The position numbers and the translations under genes were made by a program. A stretch of 64,000 nucleotides of DNA from Colius striatus (taxonomy: Eukaryota; Chordata; Aves; Coliiformes; Coliidae). Every line of letters starts with the position of its first letter. Position 1 is the stretch's first letter. The stretch covers positions 22,226,501 through 22,290,500 of the forward strand of contig NC_084761.1 in the NCBI RefSeq assembly GCF_028858725.1. Direction: 5' to 3'. The notes under the pieces were generated by a model, which worked only from the letters and a program-made list of their open reading frames with translations, made no database searches and was not told the origin of the DNA. Of the stretch, positions 1 through 25,755 are shown in pieces.

Positions 1-2284
1 AGTAATTGTTCACTGACTATGACAAAGACTAAGATAGAAATGAATGAGATAGCTGTATAGACCACTCTGATACATCTAGCTACTGTAGTTTCTGAAAAAT
101 CTACTTTCAGTCTTAATGGAAGAGCTGTTCCAGCAGAAAAACAGCAGAAGTATATAAACCAGAATTTTTAATGTCAGCTTTAACTTCATCTTAAAATTGC
201 TCATTGCTGGGTAAATAGTTTTGTGAGATAACTGCATTGGATCAGCTAGGATATTTCAATCTCAAGATGGTGATGGCTTCATTTCTTGGCACACTTTCCA
301 TCTTGGGTATTGAAATAAGTATCAGAATAAGCAGATTTAAACCAGTAACAAAATAGGAACCATTGAAGAAAAAGAAGTATCACGTAACAGTGGTTATAGT
401 TGAGAAGATCTAAGTATGCAGGGAGAAAGAGACAGGAATTTGTCACCACCATAGTTCACAAGTCTGTAAAAATCCATTACTAACATATGCAGCAATTTTC
501 ATATACTCACATAATACCCATTTTAATTATCTTCCCATTTTGTCAGGTCACATACAAATACCTAATACTCTAAGTTCCAGGATACACATGTACTAAAATT
601 TCTCTGCATGACATTTTTAGTAGGGCAACAAGCCAAACTAGTTTTTAAGGGGATGCCATACTTCCAGTGAGAAAGCCATTTTTTTCATTAAGAAGATTGC
701 TGCTCACAAACAGCCAAGACGTAAGTCACATCTTCAAAAATGGCTTATAGTTTATTTAGAAAGGTTAAATGGTTGATGCATATGTATACAAAAATGCCTC
801 CTTAAAAATCCTTGTAATCCTTGGGGGTTTTTGTAAAGGAAATAAGTGGTACTAATTTTACTAGAGGAGGGAATTAAAGTCTCTATAATGCATTCTATCT
901 CAGGTCCTGACTAAAAGAGATGCACATTAAAAAATACAGAAAGTCAAGTTCTCGCACAGAATGCCACAAAATGCCCCCAGCTAAAGCCATAAAACAATCT
1001 ATTTTTGCTCACTTTATAGACCAGAAGTGTAAAAAAAAAAAACGCAGGCAAAAAAAAGTCAGAAACAATTAACCCTCTCATATCAAATGTCAAGAGGATA
1101 GAAAGAGAAATGTGAAATGAGACCTATATTTAGCAACAGAAATACTAGATAAAAACTCAGTCATTGCTATCAAGCTGGAAAGAACATTTCCAATTCCCTC
1201 TTCTGAATCTAGACAATACAGTAGGGTTAAAGATCTCTCCAATAGTCTGAAGTGTACAGTGGGTTTCTCCAATTAACCTACACTTAATCTTTTGAAAATT
1301 TACTTCTGATGGAACACTTACCACATGTCTAGGGGACTGTCTCCCTGAACATGCATACTACAATTGCAGCTCTACACATGAGAGATGAACAGACAGCAAA
1401 AAGTGAAAATGGTCTTTTTAGCATACACACTTCTGGCAAGCTGAAATTTGTCTGAGAGCACATATTTAACAGCTTAAGATAGCAAAAATATTAAATGCAC
1501 CAATCACATGTAACACTTTGAACTGCAACATGAAAACCATCAGTAATATATGCTATCAGGATACAGAACAGCATCTGTTTACAAAGAAAAGCAGGAAAAC
1601 ATAACGTGGCTTTTGTTTTGCTTGAGCAAGCTCCAGAAGCATGGACACCAGACATCTCAAAGTAGGCACAGCTGTATCAAATACAGACGACAGTTAAGTC
1701 ATTACTGGACTTTGGCTACTACACATACGACTCACAAAATGACAGAACTCAGGTTGGAAGGGACCTCAGGAGGGCATCTACTCCAACCTCCTGCACAAAG
1801 CAGGGTCAACAGTAAATTCAGACAACTTGGAAACACAGGGGTTCATGTTAACACAAACCACAGAGATAAGGAACAATTAATTGCATACATACACAAAGAA
1901 CATTTTACTAAGTCTAAATGATATCATAACGTGTGCTTAATTTCAGGGTTTTTCACTAGAAAATCATCGTAGATCACTTGACATTACAGATCAGTAACTT
2001 TTACATAATGTAAGAAGCCTGTTAAGCTGATTATAGATTCAAATCATACATCTCTCATTCAAAATCTATACTTGGCTACATAAGCCACTTCAAACAATTA
2101 GGATCATTTTCAGCTGTTTCAGTCAGCTGTACTTTCAAATCACGTATTTCTTTCTCTACTGGAATTTACAAGCCAAAGCCATTTCCTCATTATGTTTTCT
2201 GAGATATAAAGGATATTAGGAAAGTCTGCATACACAGAAACAGAACAGAAGCTCTGATATATATTGGGGTCTTTTTCCCCTCAC
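1..2284. other. AT-rich stretch left of AP1AR exon 6, no exon found
   Basis: AT-rich DNA with a poly(A) run near 1030 and the CR1 fragment at 1733-1840. I looked on the minus strand for the next AP1AR exons (QQY.., FESCLRNMKSQYE-like) and did not find them, so this is read as intron sequence of AP1AR. Short ORFs here have no recognisable content. Confidence 0.6.
1733..1840 (-). mobile_element. CR1 LINE 3' tail fragment
   Basis: The stretch beginning GGTTGGAAGGGACCTCAGGA followed by CATCTACTCCAACCTCCTGC is the reverse complement of the CR1 3' end found throughout bird genomes. It lies left of the last visible AP1AR exon, probably in an AP1AR intron. It is short and diverged, with no coding content left. 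Confidence 0.8.
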
Positions 2285-5200
2285 CTCCAAGAGCTTTTTC
2301 TGCTTTGCTGCCCTGGCTGCTTCACGTTGTGCAGCATATAAAGCCTCCTCTTCTATTCTTAACTTCTCCTCTTGTAAGGCTAACTGTATATGAACAAAAT
2401 AGTAATGGTTAACAAAAGCAGAACCTATCTATCTTCCTATGAATAAAGCTGTAAGTTCAATAAAACAAAAGAGCTATTAGAAAAGAAAAATAAAATAAAA
2501 TTGACTATAGCTAAAACATTTTTCTTCGTCTGCCCCCCACCAAACATCCCGAGAAATCCCGTAACTAAACATTACGCTATTGAATAAACATCATTACTAG
2601 TGAATTGCTGTAAATGCATGTTGTATTTTATTGTGAACGGCAGAGTGAAAAACTTAAATCTTTTCAGTTGCATATTTCATTGGTACTTTAAGAAAAATCA
2701 TTCTCAATTTCTTCGTAGTATACCACAGCACAGTTCTTTAATTGCTGCAACACACTAAAACAAAACTACAAATTCTGGGGGTTTTTTTTCCCCTTAAGAA
2801 AAGCTTTGAGAAATATTGAGCACAAGAAAAGTTGAATCAAGTGCACTCCCCATTTGCCTTTTATAGAAAAAGATTTTTTTTAGAAAAAAAAGAGTTCAAA
2901 TTTAACATCTCAGAGAGGCAGCCTATTCATCCAAATTTTCAGCAAAGAGGTTCTTAGAAAGAATCTCTGATGCAAACAGCTGCGCAGCAATCTCTTTGTG
3001 TCTCTTCTAGACTACAAAATATCAACTGATAAACAAAACCCAGTTGTTTTGTTCAAGCAAATGGAGTCTCCTTGGGTTCACGGCTGATCTTAACTACTTG
3101 AAAAAGAACAATTATCCATACCATACTAGGCATCCATAACAGCTTACCTCTGACTGAAGTTTCATATCAACAACTCTCTGCTTTTCAGCGATGGAGTCAT
3201 AATGTCTGTCTTTCAAGTCAGCAATTTCTTCCTCAGTCAGAGGTCTAGAAGCATGGGAGAAACACAAAAAGGCTCCATCTATTATTTACACCTGACAATC
3301 CTAAGTTGCACTTCAACATATCCATATAATATTTCTGGACACTCCTTCAATGCAATTCAACAAGCTGTGCCTTTTGTCTGCTCCCCTGACAGCAGAGTTC
3401 CAAAGTTCCAGTTTACTCAGGACAACACTGTCTCTCATTACTCTTACGAAGCATTCCTTCTATCTGTATAGAAAGCATACTTTTAAAAACATTGTTTGCT
3501 AACAGAACTACTGGAACAGAATCATTGATATCAGGGGTATAAATATCACTTTTTTTTAACTTGTATTGGTCCTTTAATTGTAAATTGTTCCCCTTTCACC
3601 TGTTGCCTACTTTATTTCCACTTTGACCTACCCAACAAGCAAGACTGCAAAAGCATTACAATAATTGTAAGGTTTGCTCTATTGCTTCTTTGGGACAACT
3701 GACAGGGAAAAACATTTCGGGAACTGTCAAATGTACATAACACAAGACGTCTAGAATTAGATAACCAAAGTATACCTTCCGGTGCCTTCACACATTTCCT
3801 GCAGAGCAGACCTCTAAGCTTCTATTGCTTACGTAAATACTAACACTCACAAAAAAATTCACTGGCTTGCAGCACTAACACCAATGTAACTTGCATTATC
3901 ATCTAAACCGTTTTGATGTGGTAACACATTAAGGTTAGTTTGACATGCATCCTTTCCATGTATCTGACAATGAAAAACACAGAAAGGCTTTTGACAGGAA
4001 CTCTGAAAAACTTCCTAGTCACAGTGGAAGAGGTCCTGAACCAAAATGTCTTACCTGTGACTGCTTCCTGGGCTTTCCCCCTGTTAAAAACAAACAAAAA
4101 AGAGCTTTTGAGAATCCCATCAATCAACGAATTTTAAGATGGGGAAAAAAAACCTCCATGAAATCAGTTTCTCCCATATATTGCTTTTACAGCTGGGGGA
4201 AAAGAATCCCCTGCTCTAGTGTGCATTTAAAAAAATTCTTGTTATGCCATCAACCAAAGTGGCTAATTAAAATAAACAATTACTTCCAGCTTACTCAATT
4301 TTCAGCCAGTTTACCCATAGTTGTTAAGACAGAGTTCTCCCAAAGCTTTCCTTAGCAAAGCAACCCAGTGCTACTTACTCATACAAGAGTTACACTACTG
4401 GCAAATTCTTCAAGTCTTCCCATCTCTCCCCCTTTTTTCCTGTCTTTTTATTTTCTTTTTGTCTTCTTAATATCCATAGGGCTCTCCTGTGAAAGGATTA
4501 CTTCCCGTACTCCTCCAAATCAGTTCTCTCTTTGCTTAGGTCTTTATCTCTCCCAAAGGGTTAAATATTAATTCCCAGGGCAAGTAAAACTAAAAAAAAA
4601 TGGATTTTAAGTCTATAATATAGCTTTAAATGGGAGAAAGATATAGATCGTGGAACCATGTTTTGCATGATGCTCCAGTACCTACCTCATCACTTTCCAC
4701 GAGGTTCTCAAACTGTGGAGAAAGAGTAGTAAACAATCTTTAACATTCAATAGAACTAGTCACTAAACATACAGAACAGATATGATTACAGATTTCATCT
4801 GTCTTGTAAAAACACTACTCCTGTGATAACAGTGGGACTGTAATGCCAGTTATGAAATGCTCTACTTCCAAAGAAAGTATTGATTTTAGAGTAGAATCTT
4901 TCTTCTTACCAACATCTCTTTTCTTAAACATTACATTCTCCTAGAAGAGTCAAAATTAAAAACTATTCACACCTTTCAGGGCCCTGATAAAAATGACATT
5001 TCATTATCTTATAAGATTGCTAAGAATTCTGTAAGACAAGCAGTGGAAGGAATGGTATGGCTGTGACAGATACCAAAGCAACCACTCAACTGAAAAATGT
5101 AGAAGACTTAAGAGATACAGTGCATGTAACCTCCATCTTATGTGGCAACTGTGACACTTAGAAAAAAGTATTTGAAGATGTATTTAATTTACAGAAAATG

Positions 5201-7257
5201 CAGAGTTCTGGGAAAAACAAACAAGCAACAACAACCTCCCCCCAGCTTTGCGCATAAGAAACTAAAGGTCACTAAAGGCAACCTAACGCTTAATGACAGG
5301 ACGCCAAGAAAAGCCTAAACCAGACAAGAACACACAAAGCATTCTAAGGTGCACACTCATCTAGCAGAAGTTCCATTATCACATCAAAAACAAAGCAAAT
5401 GGAAATTCTCTGTACTATTTTCAGTATGGTAACCTTACATGCAGTCAATACATCAACCTCAGCGGTCAGTACCTACCGCAAGACTCCGTACTGACCTGCA
5501 TACTAATTGCCCTAAGCGGAATATGAGTAACACTTTGGGAGGATGACAGAACCTTCTTTTCCCTATCATATTTCTGCTGCAAGAACACTCTCACAACTGG
5601 AAGCTGTGTGCTAAAACAGATTTCATCCCCTCTATGTACATCTGCCCCGTTTCTTAAAAGCCAAAGCAGTGATTACAGTTATTAATATTATTCTCAGTAA
5701 TGGGGGCAATTTGAAATGTCTGGAACGTCCAGATCATAAGAAAAGCTCAAAGAAAGTAAACCAGGTTATTCTGAGGATCTTAAGTTATACCAGTTAACTT
5801 TATACTACCCTTGGAAAAGAGGGGTGATATGCAGTTGCCAAGGTCCTCCATAGTGAACAAAGTGGACTACAAATGCAACTAACCCCATAAGCAACTACCC
5901 TGATGAGTACCCTCATCAAATGGTAGCTTTTTGTAGAATCAGGTTTAGGATCCCTCAATCAAGAACTAAAATATCCTGCACTTACGTAAGTGGAAAAGAA
6001 AAATGACTCCCAATAGAGCAATGATGAAAGATGAAATAGACTTTGGAATGCTCTGGTGCCAAGTCTCAGATCGCCAACGGATACTTCTTTTCATTCTAAG
6101 TGACTTATCTAAATGAGATGATGTATTAATGTTCTGAGGCACTATCTTGCCACTCAGAGCAGCAGCAATTTGGTCTGGAATAACACAAAATATTTCCCTG
6201 TGCATAAACTGCAAAAGGCTTTGAAGTTGTTGCTCAAATTCAGCTTTTTTCCACTTTTATTTAAAACAAAACAAAGCACTAGAAATGGAAGCACTCACCT
6301 CTATAGTGAAGTGTTCTCCTGTTGAACATGTTCTAAAATACTTTGATCTGGAAAAATAAAGCTGCAATTACACTAAAGAACAGTCTTTCATAGCAAAAGA
6401 AAAACTAGCCTGTTAATTTTAAATAGCATTTGAAGCATATTGAGTATAAAAGAAACATAATATCTTTATTTATTAAACACATTTACGTGTTAACCTGTGC
6501 TCTGCATCACTACCCGAGCAGAAAGAGACATGCATCCCAGAAAATACGTTGTTTTCCCACCTTTGCACAAACATAGCAGCCTGCACAGATTTTTGACAAC
6601 TGACCTCAAATATCTTTCTAGGCTGCTGCTTCTGGAAAATCACCCGTTGAAGGGACTACGAGCATCCCTGTAACCAGTGAGTCTAAGCCAGCCCTGGTAA
6701 GGCACTACAAAGTGCCTTACCATCAACCCTGCAAACTGCACAAAGCCAAGCAACGGGCTCGTTTCATCATTCGATGGCGTTTCATCAGCTGGAGCTGCCA
6801 AGCCATACGCTAGGTATATATGCTATTTCTCTCTCCCGCTTTCAACCTCCCCGCGCTGCTGCCGGAGAGGGCCGTCTGAGGGGCGGCAGGTGTTCGCATC
6901 ACCTACCGACCCACCTCGCCTCCCGGCCGGGCCCAAACCAGGCGCCGCGACAGCCACCTGGCCTCCTCACCTCAGCTCCTAACCCAAAGCAACCCAATTT
7001 CCAACTATCAGAAACCCCGCCGACCGACGACGAAGAGCCGTCTTAGGGCCCTCCAACTCGGCCGCTTCTCCCGCCGAGGAGGAGGAAGGCGGGAGGGAGC
7101 GGGGAGGAAGGCGGAGCCGGGCGGGCTCAGCACCTCCCCGCCCCGGGGAGGGGAAAGGGGTAGCCGCGCTGCCTGCTCACCCTCCGCCTCGCTGAAGCCG
7201 GCTGGCTTCCCTCCGGAAGAAGTGCCCGCAGCACCACTGCGCCCAGCAGTTCCCCAT
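2285..7257 (-). CDS. AP1AR: AP1AR (gadkin / gamma-BAR), 5' six coding exons, partial at left edge
   Basis: Adaptor of endosome-TGN traffic: the family binds gamma-adaptin of AP-1 and kinesin-1 and restrains Arp2/3. Coding exons on the minus strand: 7257-7181, 6347-6299, 4712-4686, 4080-4055, 3244-3148 and 2383-2285, all with AG/GT sites and continuous phase, giving 125 residues of a protein that is about 302 aa in human. The N terminus is MGNC followed by several Cys, fitting lipid modification of Gly2 and nearby cysteines. Then come the conserved KYFRTCS, FENLVESDE, GESPGSSHRPLTEEEI and HYDSIAEKQ segments. Exon 6 (residues 93-125) is a charged helix/coiled coil starting LALQEEKLRIEEEALYAAQR. 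Two coding exons are tiny (27 and 26 nt). The C-terminal half, including the AP-1-binding region, is not seen in 1-2284 and presumably lies to the left. Identity is secure from several exact family motifs. Confidence 0.93.
6695..6722. repeat. Perfect 12-bp inverted repeat (hairpin) in AP1AR intron 1
   Basis: The left arm TGGTAAGGCACT (6695-6706) and right arm AGTGCCTTACCA (6711-6722) are exact reverse complements around an ACAA loop. On either strand the transcript could form a 12-bp stem with a tetraloop. It lies about 0.5 kb downstream of AP1AR exon 1. No known RNA family is recognised. Confidence 0.85.
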
Positions 7258-7560
7258 CGCATCCTGGGCAGCGGGGCAGCAGCTCCTCCTCCTCCACCCT
7301 TCAGGCGGGTTCAGACCGCCCCTGCCATCAAGGGCGGCGAGTAAAGAGAGGAGGGCGGAGAGGAAAGGCAGACGCTGCCCCTAGGAAACAAAGGGCCAGG
7401 CGGCGGGCGGAGGCTCCTCGCCGACAGCCTCATAGCCGCGGCCGCTGCGCAGAGGCCGACGCCGCATGCCCCGAGCGCTGGCGCCGCCCCATCGGCAGCG
7501 GCCCGCCCCTTCCCGGGCGCTGTGGGGAGGCGGCGGCCTGAAACCGCCCCATGCAGCAGG
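6840..7560. promoter_or_regulatory. CpG-rich promoter region of AP1AR
   Basis: GC-rich, CpG-dense block surrounding AP1AR exon 1, in sharp contrast to the AT-rich introns and the AT-rich DNA on either side. The start codon chosen (7257) has G at +4 and opens MGNC, as in the family. A second ATG lies 5 nt upstream at 7262 in another frame. No TATA box was seen. The transcription start cannot be placed from sequence. Confidence 0.7.
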
Positions 7561-7562
7561 AA

Positions 7563-10500
7563 AAGGCGGTATCCTATCAAACCTGCGGATATTGGAGGCT
7601 TTTCTCCTTAGGATGCGTCCACAGAGGTATTTATTTCCCCTCCAGGTGTCGTTTCAAGGGACGACACGTTACGAAAAGGTGAGGTGGAGGCGAATGAGTT
7701 GCTTCTGTAGGTGTAAACCAGGTAGGGAAAGATCCTGTGCGGAACCGAAGGTGTTCAGGTTTTGTTTTCCGGGAAAACAGGGCGAGTCAAAAGAAAAAAA
7801 AAAAAGGTGGCTTACCACAAAACTGCCTTGGAAAGAAAGCAGTGACATCTCATTATCAATTATGTTGTTATGACCACATGCTACATGTGTGACTTATTTT
7901 TCAGTATTATTTATTTTATTCTTCTCCATTTTGTGTGGTGAAGAGAAACGGGGTATATTGTGAAATCCTGGCTTATGTTTGCTACAGCTTGCATGCTGTA
8001 TGTGAACAAAAATACCTTAATTAAAAAAACAAACAAAAAAACCACCATTGAAATTTCAGCCCTTAAAAGATCATTCGGGGCACCAGGCTACTTCATCCCT
8101 AACTTCTCTAAGTCACTGGACACTTCATTATCAAAAACATTAAGTAACTAGTTTTCAGTATGATTCCATATAAACCCCAGTGATTAAGCAAAAGGGGCTA
8201 GTGTTTGTCTCCTTGAGGTTTAACTACAAGAAGTACAATGGATGATTCTGGCAGATACCATGATGTCTGAAAATTTCTAGCAAATGACGTAGGAAAACAA
8301 AATCAAGACTGACACTGTGTTGACATCCTCTAAATTAACATTTCTGAGAGCAATGGCAAGGCAAGAATGATGCAGAAGGTACACAGCACAGCCACATGTT
8401 GTTTGGTATGAAAAGCTAAACAACATATAAAAGAAATGCCCCATATTAAAAGGATCCAGAATTTGCGTTGGCAGAAATCATATCAGTTGCATTCAGCTCA
8501 GTACTGGAAATGTCTAGCTTATACTGTAAATAGAAAATGAAACTATCCAGTTATTCATGGTTTAGATACAGGGCTGTAGGACTACTAATTCTCAGAAAAA
8601 GAAAGCTCTTCTAGCTATTGACCTTAAAACTCTGTCCCTTTCTGATCAACCCAGGAAATGTCCTTTCATGTGGTCGGGGAAGACTGGAAGAGTTCACAGT
8701 AGTCTGCATTTAAAAAAGGAAAAATATTCCAGGGTTACAAAGGCCAATACAAGAAAGCAGCGCCAGTAATCACCCTTTTGAGGATAAGAATTCAGTTCAG
8801 GGCCCCTGTTGGCTATAGGCATCCCATTATAAGAGAAAAAAAAGGATTTCTCTCAAATTATCAAGAGTTAACTCAGTCAATGCCATTGAGTTCCCAACAA
8901 GCTGTCAGACGTACCTGGATCGTGGGTACTATTTGGCTTAGCAAGATAATCTCACTTGTTCGGTCTCACACCTTCAGTCCCACTGGCTTTCAATGAGAGA
9001 ACCCCACTGACACACATCATTGTAAGTTGAGTGCTGTTATAAAGAGCACTCAGAAAACAACCTGCAAAGCAAGTTATAGCCAAAAGAAATCATTATCTTT
9101 AAGCTAGATGCTGATGGTAAAAACCAGCATTACTCACACAGCAGTGAGGCAGCTGGAATCTCTGGTTAATGAAGATCCCACTGGCACCGGTCACTGGTTC
9201 CCCATATTGTTTGCTATGATTAAAAATAAAATTGAAAAACCATCTGCACTGACAAAGTCTTGTCAGTCTGCTTCTGAAGTCTGCTGTGCACGTATGGTTT
9301 GTGCCTTTTGTTTAACGAAGCCAAAAGTGGTATCTTGTCAGAGGAGAGTTAATTGGTTGCCAAGTTAGTGCTCTATTAGAGCAGTGCTGAATAGAAGCCA
9401 GCACCCAGAGAAAGCACTTGCTACAATAATGATGAGTCATAGAAGTTGGGAAGAACATCAATAAATTAATGCCAACTGAGCTCCAGTTTTTTGTTTCCTG
9501 AAAATGTGAGGTCAGCCTTGAAAGGTGTATGAGAGTGAAGGAGAAATAAAACCAACCAGAAATGAATTACAGAAGGTGGTGCGTATTGACATGACTCACG
9601 AGAAATCCAATAAAGGTTTCAGAAAGCATTATTGGAATATGTGATGCCTTATGATGCCATTTCCCAGGGAACTGGCATTTTGGCAAGGTATATTCTGCTG
9701 CTCTCCCAAGGAGAAATGTTGTAGTAGTCAAAGCTGGCAGGTGTCATAAATTTCTTCAGAGTACTTGGAAGACCTTTGCTCCTGCAGGACCCAAGCCTGT
9801 GCAATATGAGCTACTAAACTGAGAAACTAATCAGTAAAAAACATCTAGGAATTGATAGGTAGGAAACAGAAGAGGACAGTGGCTCAGCCCTCACATGATG
9901 GCCACAAGGTGTGACATTGCCCTGGCTACCTGACAGGGTAGCATTTATGCAGCTTTGCAGTCCTTTGAACAGACACAGCTAGTCTCTACATCATCATCCC
10001 TGTTGCTTTCATCTGGGGTTATTTTTCCCCCTCCAGCTCTAACAGCAGCTTCATTTCAGGCATATGCATGCAGAATGTCTTTGTTTCTGTCATTTCAGTT
10101 TCCGATTGCTCTCTCCTGCATGTATCCTGCCATGCCACTCATCTCCATCACTAAACACATACACATGCCTCTGCTTTGCTGGAAGCGCCTGTGGAAGGAA
10201 ACAGGTTACCTTCATGCCTGGTGCTAAGCTGCATATAATATATACAGAAGCTGCCCCTTTTTAAAAAGAAAATGCACAGCAAGAGCACTGATACGGGTAT
10301 TATAAAGCACGTTATTCCACCTTTATGGTTGCCACATTCCTCATAACATCTGCTGCCTTGCCACAGCACAGAGCTGCTCAGGCACAGAATATTCATTAAA
10401 TGCTGGATTTTTGGCTTGGCACTCTGCCCACCTCATGTTTTCATCCCAAGATAAGTTTGCAAGTCCTTTGTTCTTGGCATGTCTTAATGGTTTTAAGAAA

Positions 10501-11199
10501 AGAACCTCAAGAGATAAACGCTTTGTAAGGCCTTTTTTACTCCTTGGAGCCGAGTAGATTTCCGGCACACCTTAGGCTGGCTTTGGTAGGAAGGAGTTTG
10601 ACACTGCGTGTGCCATCAGCTCACAAGTTTGTTTACCTTTGGTGCAGTCACTACGGAGTAGAAATGTCTTCTTCTTCTGATGAGAATTAATCTTAGACTT
10701 TTAAATTAATGAACATAATTACCCTTGTCTAATGGATACAGAGGCAACTTTTTTTTTTTAACCTTGAATCAGTAGAACTATTTTTTGTGCTCTCAATACC
10801 TTTTCTTGCATTTACTAGGAGAACGATTTAGCTAACATAAATAAGGCTCCCTCCGGGCTTCCACTCATTTCCAAAAATTTCAGTAAAAGATTTGGAGGAT
10901 GTCATGTGTTTAAAAATCCCAAACCACAGGTGTGTTTTGATACCGAATGTCAATGACTTATTAGTAGCCAAGTCATCTTTTATAGCCGACACCCGTACCC
11001 TGCTGCTGGCCATAGCTGAGAAGAGCCATCCGACTCCACGTAATTTACATTTCTTTAAAAAAGAGAAGTGTAAAAGATCTGGCCTACATTCTCCAGCAAG
11101 AGGAGTGGCGTTACTGCCTGGTCAGGCTTGACATTAACCCTGCCCGCAGAGGGCTGGCACAAACACACCAGACACGGGCCCATTAGCAACGACTGCCGG

Positions 11200-11200
<1 letters not shown>
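7563..11200. other. Intergenic region between AP1AR and CDKL2 (divergent genes)
   Basis: AT-rich DNA between two head-to-head promoters about 4 kb apart. It contains A-rich runs near 7795 and 8020. Short ORFs (for example 8778-8996 plus and 10341-10568 minus) match nothing I recognise. G3BP2, the mammalian neighbour of CDKL2, is absent. Confidence 0.6.
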
Positions 11201-23604
<12,404 letters not shown>

Positions 23605-25755
23605 CTTTATGGAGAAGATCACAGCTGCCTGTAAAAGGTAGGCTTTGTTTTCTGCAGTGTAGCCTTCTAGTGGCTCTAATTTCTGCTGTGTAGTCTTCTG
23701 GCAGCTTTCAAATGGATAGTTTCATGAACACTTAACTAGTGTTTTACATTCTCAGTTAGGTCATGTAGCTACCACAGACTTGTTACTGAGGGTACGTTTC
23801 TTTACAGGTACTGAAGTTGGCTGTGGCAGGTAAATAATTTTCCTGAGCTGAGGCACTAGGCACTGGTGTTGGAAATTAGGCAGCTCATGAAGTTGGGGGT
23901 TGACCAAGCTGTGAGAACAACAAAAAGGGGAAATTGCCTTCACATAAGAAGTAGAAAAAATTGGTTGAACGTACAACATTGTTGAGTGCGTCACAAAAAA
24001 TGGACTTTCTTGAAAGGAGAAAAGTGTTTGGAGAGGCTTGTGAAGCTCAAATTTGGGGAAAAGTTTTAGTAACTATGTTACACAATCTGAATGTATTCAA
24101 TGTAGCTCTTGGTACCTCAGTGCTCTCCAAACAGGAGGTAGGAGTCTGGGAGAGAAGGAGGCTTAGGAAAGGTCTTGGCTGTGTGGTTTACTTGTAGTCT
24201 TAAGGCGAAGTTTGAACTCCACCACTGTATTTGCACTTTCACTCAGTATTGCATCTTGTCACCCCAGATTATTTTAAGATGAGACTGTTAAATGTGGTTT
24301 TACTAGCTTGTCATCTAGGAGAGGGAGCAACTGCTGACTCTGAAATCTCTGCAGCAGTACTGCGTGTGCTCTTAAGCTGTATGAGTGTATTTGTCACATC
24401 TATTTGTGTGGCATGATGGCTTAATGCCACTAGGAAGAAAAAACATTGGGTTGGAAAGCAAACCTGATAATAGAAATAGGAGAAAAATAAACCTTTCTAA
24501 AATTATTTCGATCTGTGAAACACAGAGGTGTAAGTGCACAGCTTTAGCAAGGAAAGGACATGTCATAGATCGGAATAAAAGCAGCATATCGTCGGGGAAC
24601 ACCTTTGTGGTTTTGTTAGCCTGTTCATAATACCATTCTGCTTTTCTCCTCTTGATGCAGGTGACTGGAACAGCAAGGACAGTCCACCTGAGTTCCAAGG
24701 TGCTAAAGCTGCAAGGTCTCAGCAGGAGAGAGAAGGATCCCTTACTCTGCTGTTAGCACAGTGGGCTGCTGTGGGACGCGGCTCAGGTCCGGCCCAAGGC
24801 CAGAGCTCGCGCTGCCATCACTGCTGGATTTCTTGCACATAAACAGCTCCTGAAATGTTGACTTTCTGGCCAAGGGCCAGGTCTTGTCTGAGGTTGCTCT
24901 GAGAAAAATAGCAGTTATTGGTGTGTGACGAGAGCAGAAGCTGGTTTGGAGGATTTTTATGTAAGATGGGCTTTCTTTTGTCTAAATGCTGCCCTCTTGA
25001 GGGTTTTCATTTTAAATGAAGAGAGCAGATAAGTGCTGAATATGCCATGTTTCGGTGGGTTAACTGATCTGTATTGGAAAGCACCTTTGCCTTGAGAAAT
25101 ATGTCAGTGAAGAAAATGTTTGTGCAAGAAAAACAATGTTTAAATGTGTACATGTTCCCAGCTGTTCCTTTGAAACCCTTGCCTAATGCTCAGCGTGACC
25201 TCACGTCAGCTTCCTCCATGCTTTTGTCTCCCAGCTTTGGGGCTGTTTGTCTTCTGGGTGTTTATCTGGACCTGTTTGGCAACACTGAGTCAATGTCTGG
25301 CTGCTGTTAATGGTGAAGGAAGAAGATCAGTGTAAATCACTGAGCCCTGGAGAAAGTAGCATGTGAAATGGCTTCTGCAAGCACTCAGTAACTTGAGTTA
25401 CTTTAGGTCTCTTGGGGAAAGAGGACATACGAGTGTAAAAGCTTGTGGGGAGAGAAAGATGGCATCATCTCAGGGACGTTGTGAGACCATTTTTGTTTAA
25501 CCACCCTCAAGCTGGCTGTGGTCTGTTCTGTGGTGTCCCTGCCTTGCTCCCCACTCTCTTCCCCATCAGCCCTAGGCTGCTGTCTCAGCTCGCACCCCTC
25601 TATGGTGTAGTTAATTTTGGAAATGGTCTTTCCACAAAACCTGGTACCATGACAGAATCATAATTCAATTGCCATTGCATTTAGAGCTTTGTGGCTATGC
25701 TGTGTTTTGACATGTACATTAAAATATGTAAATAAAAGGATATTCAAATTCTAAA
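23605..25755 (+). other. CDKL2 3' UTR, probably spliced, with poly(A) signal
   Basis: The stop codon ends at 23604. A good donor (AAAAG/GTAGGC) follows at 23637/23638 and a strong acceptor (TTGATGCAG) ends at 24660, suggesting a UTR intron 23638-24660. Without splicing the UTR would simply be contiguous. AATAAA is at 25732-25737, followed by GT-rich sequence, fitting cleavage near 25755. Confidence 0.6.

Noticed and set aside
5966-6214. Minus-strand ORF with a hydrophobic membrane-like segment
   Set aside because: It lies inside AP1AR intron 2 between two confirmed exons. No homology is recognised, and one hydrophobic run in AT-rich DNA is expected by chance.
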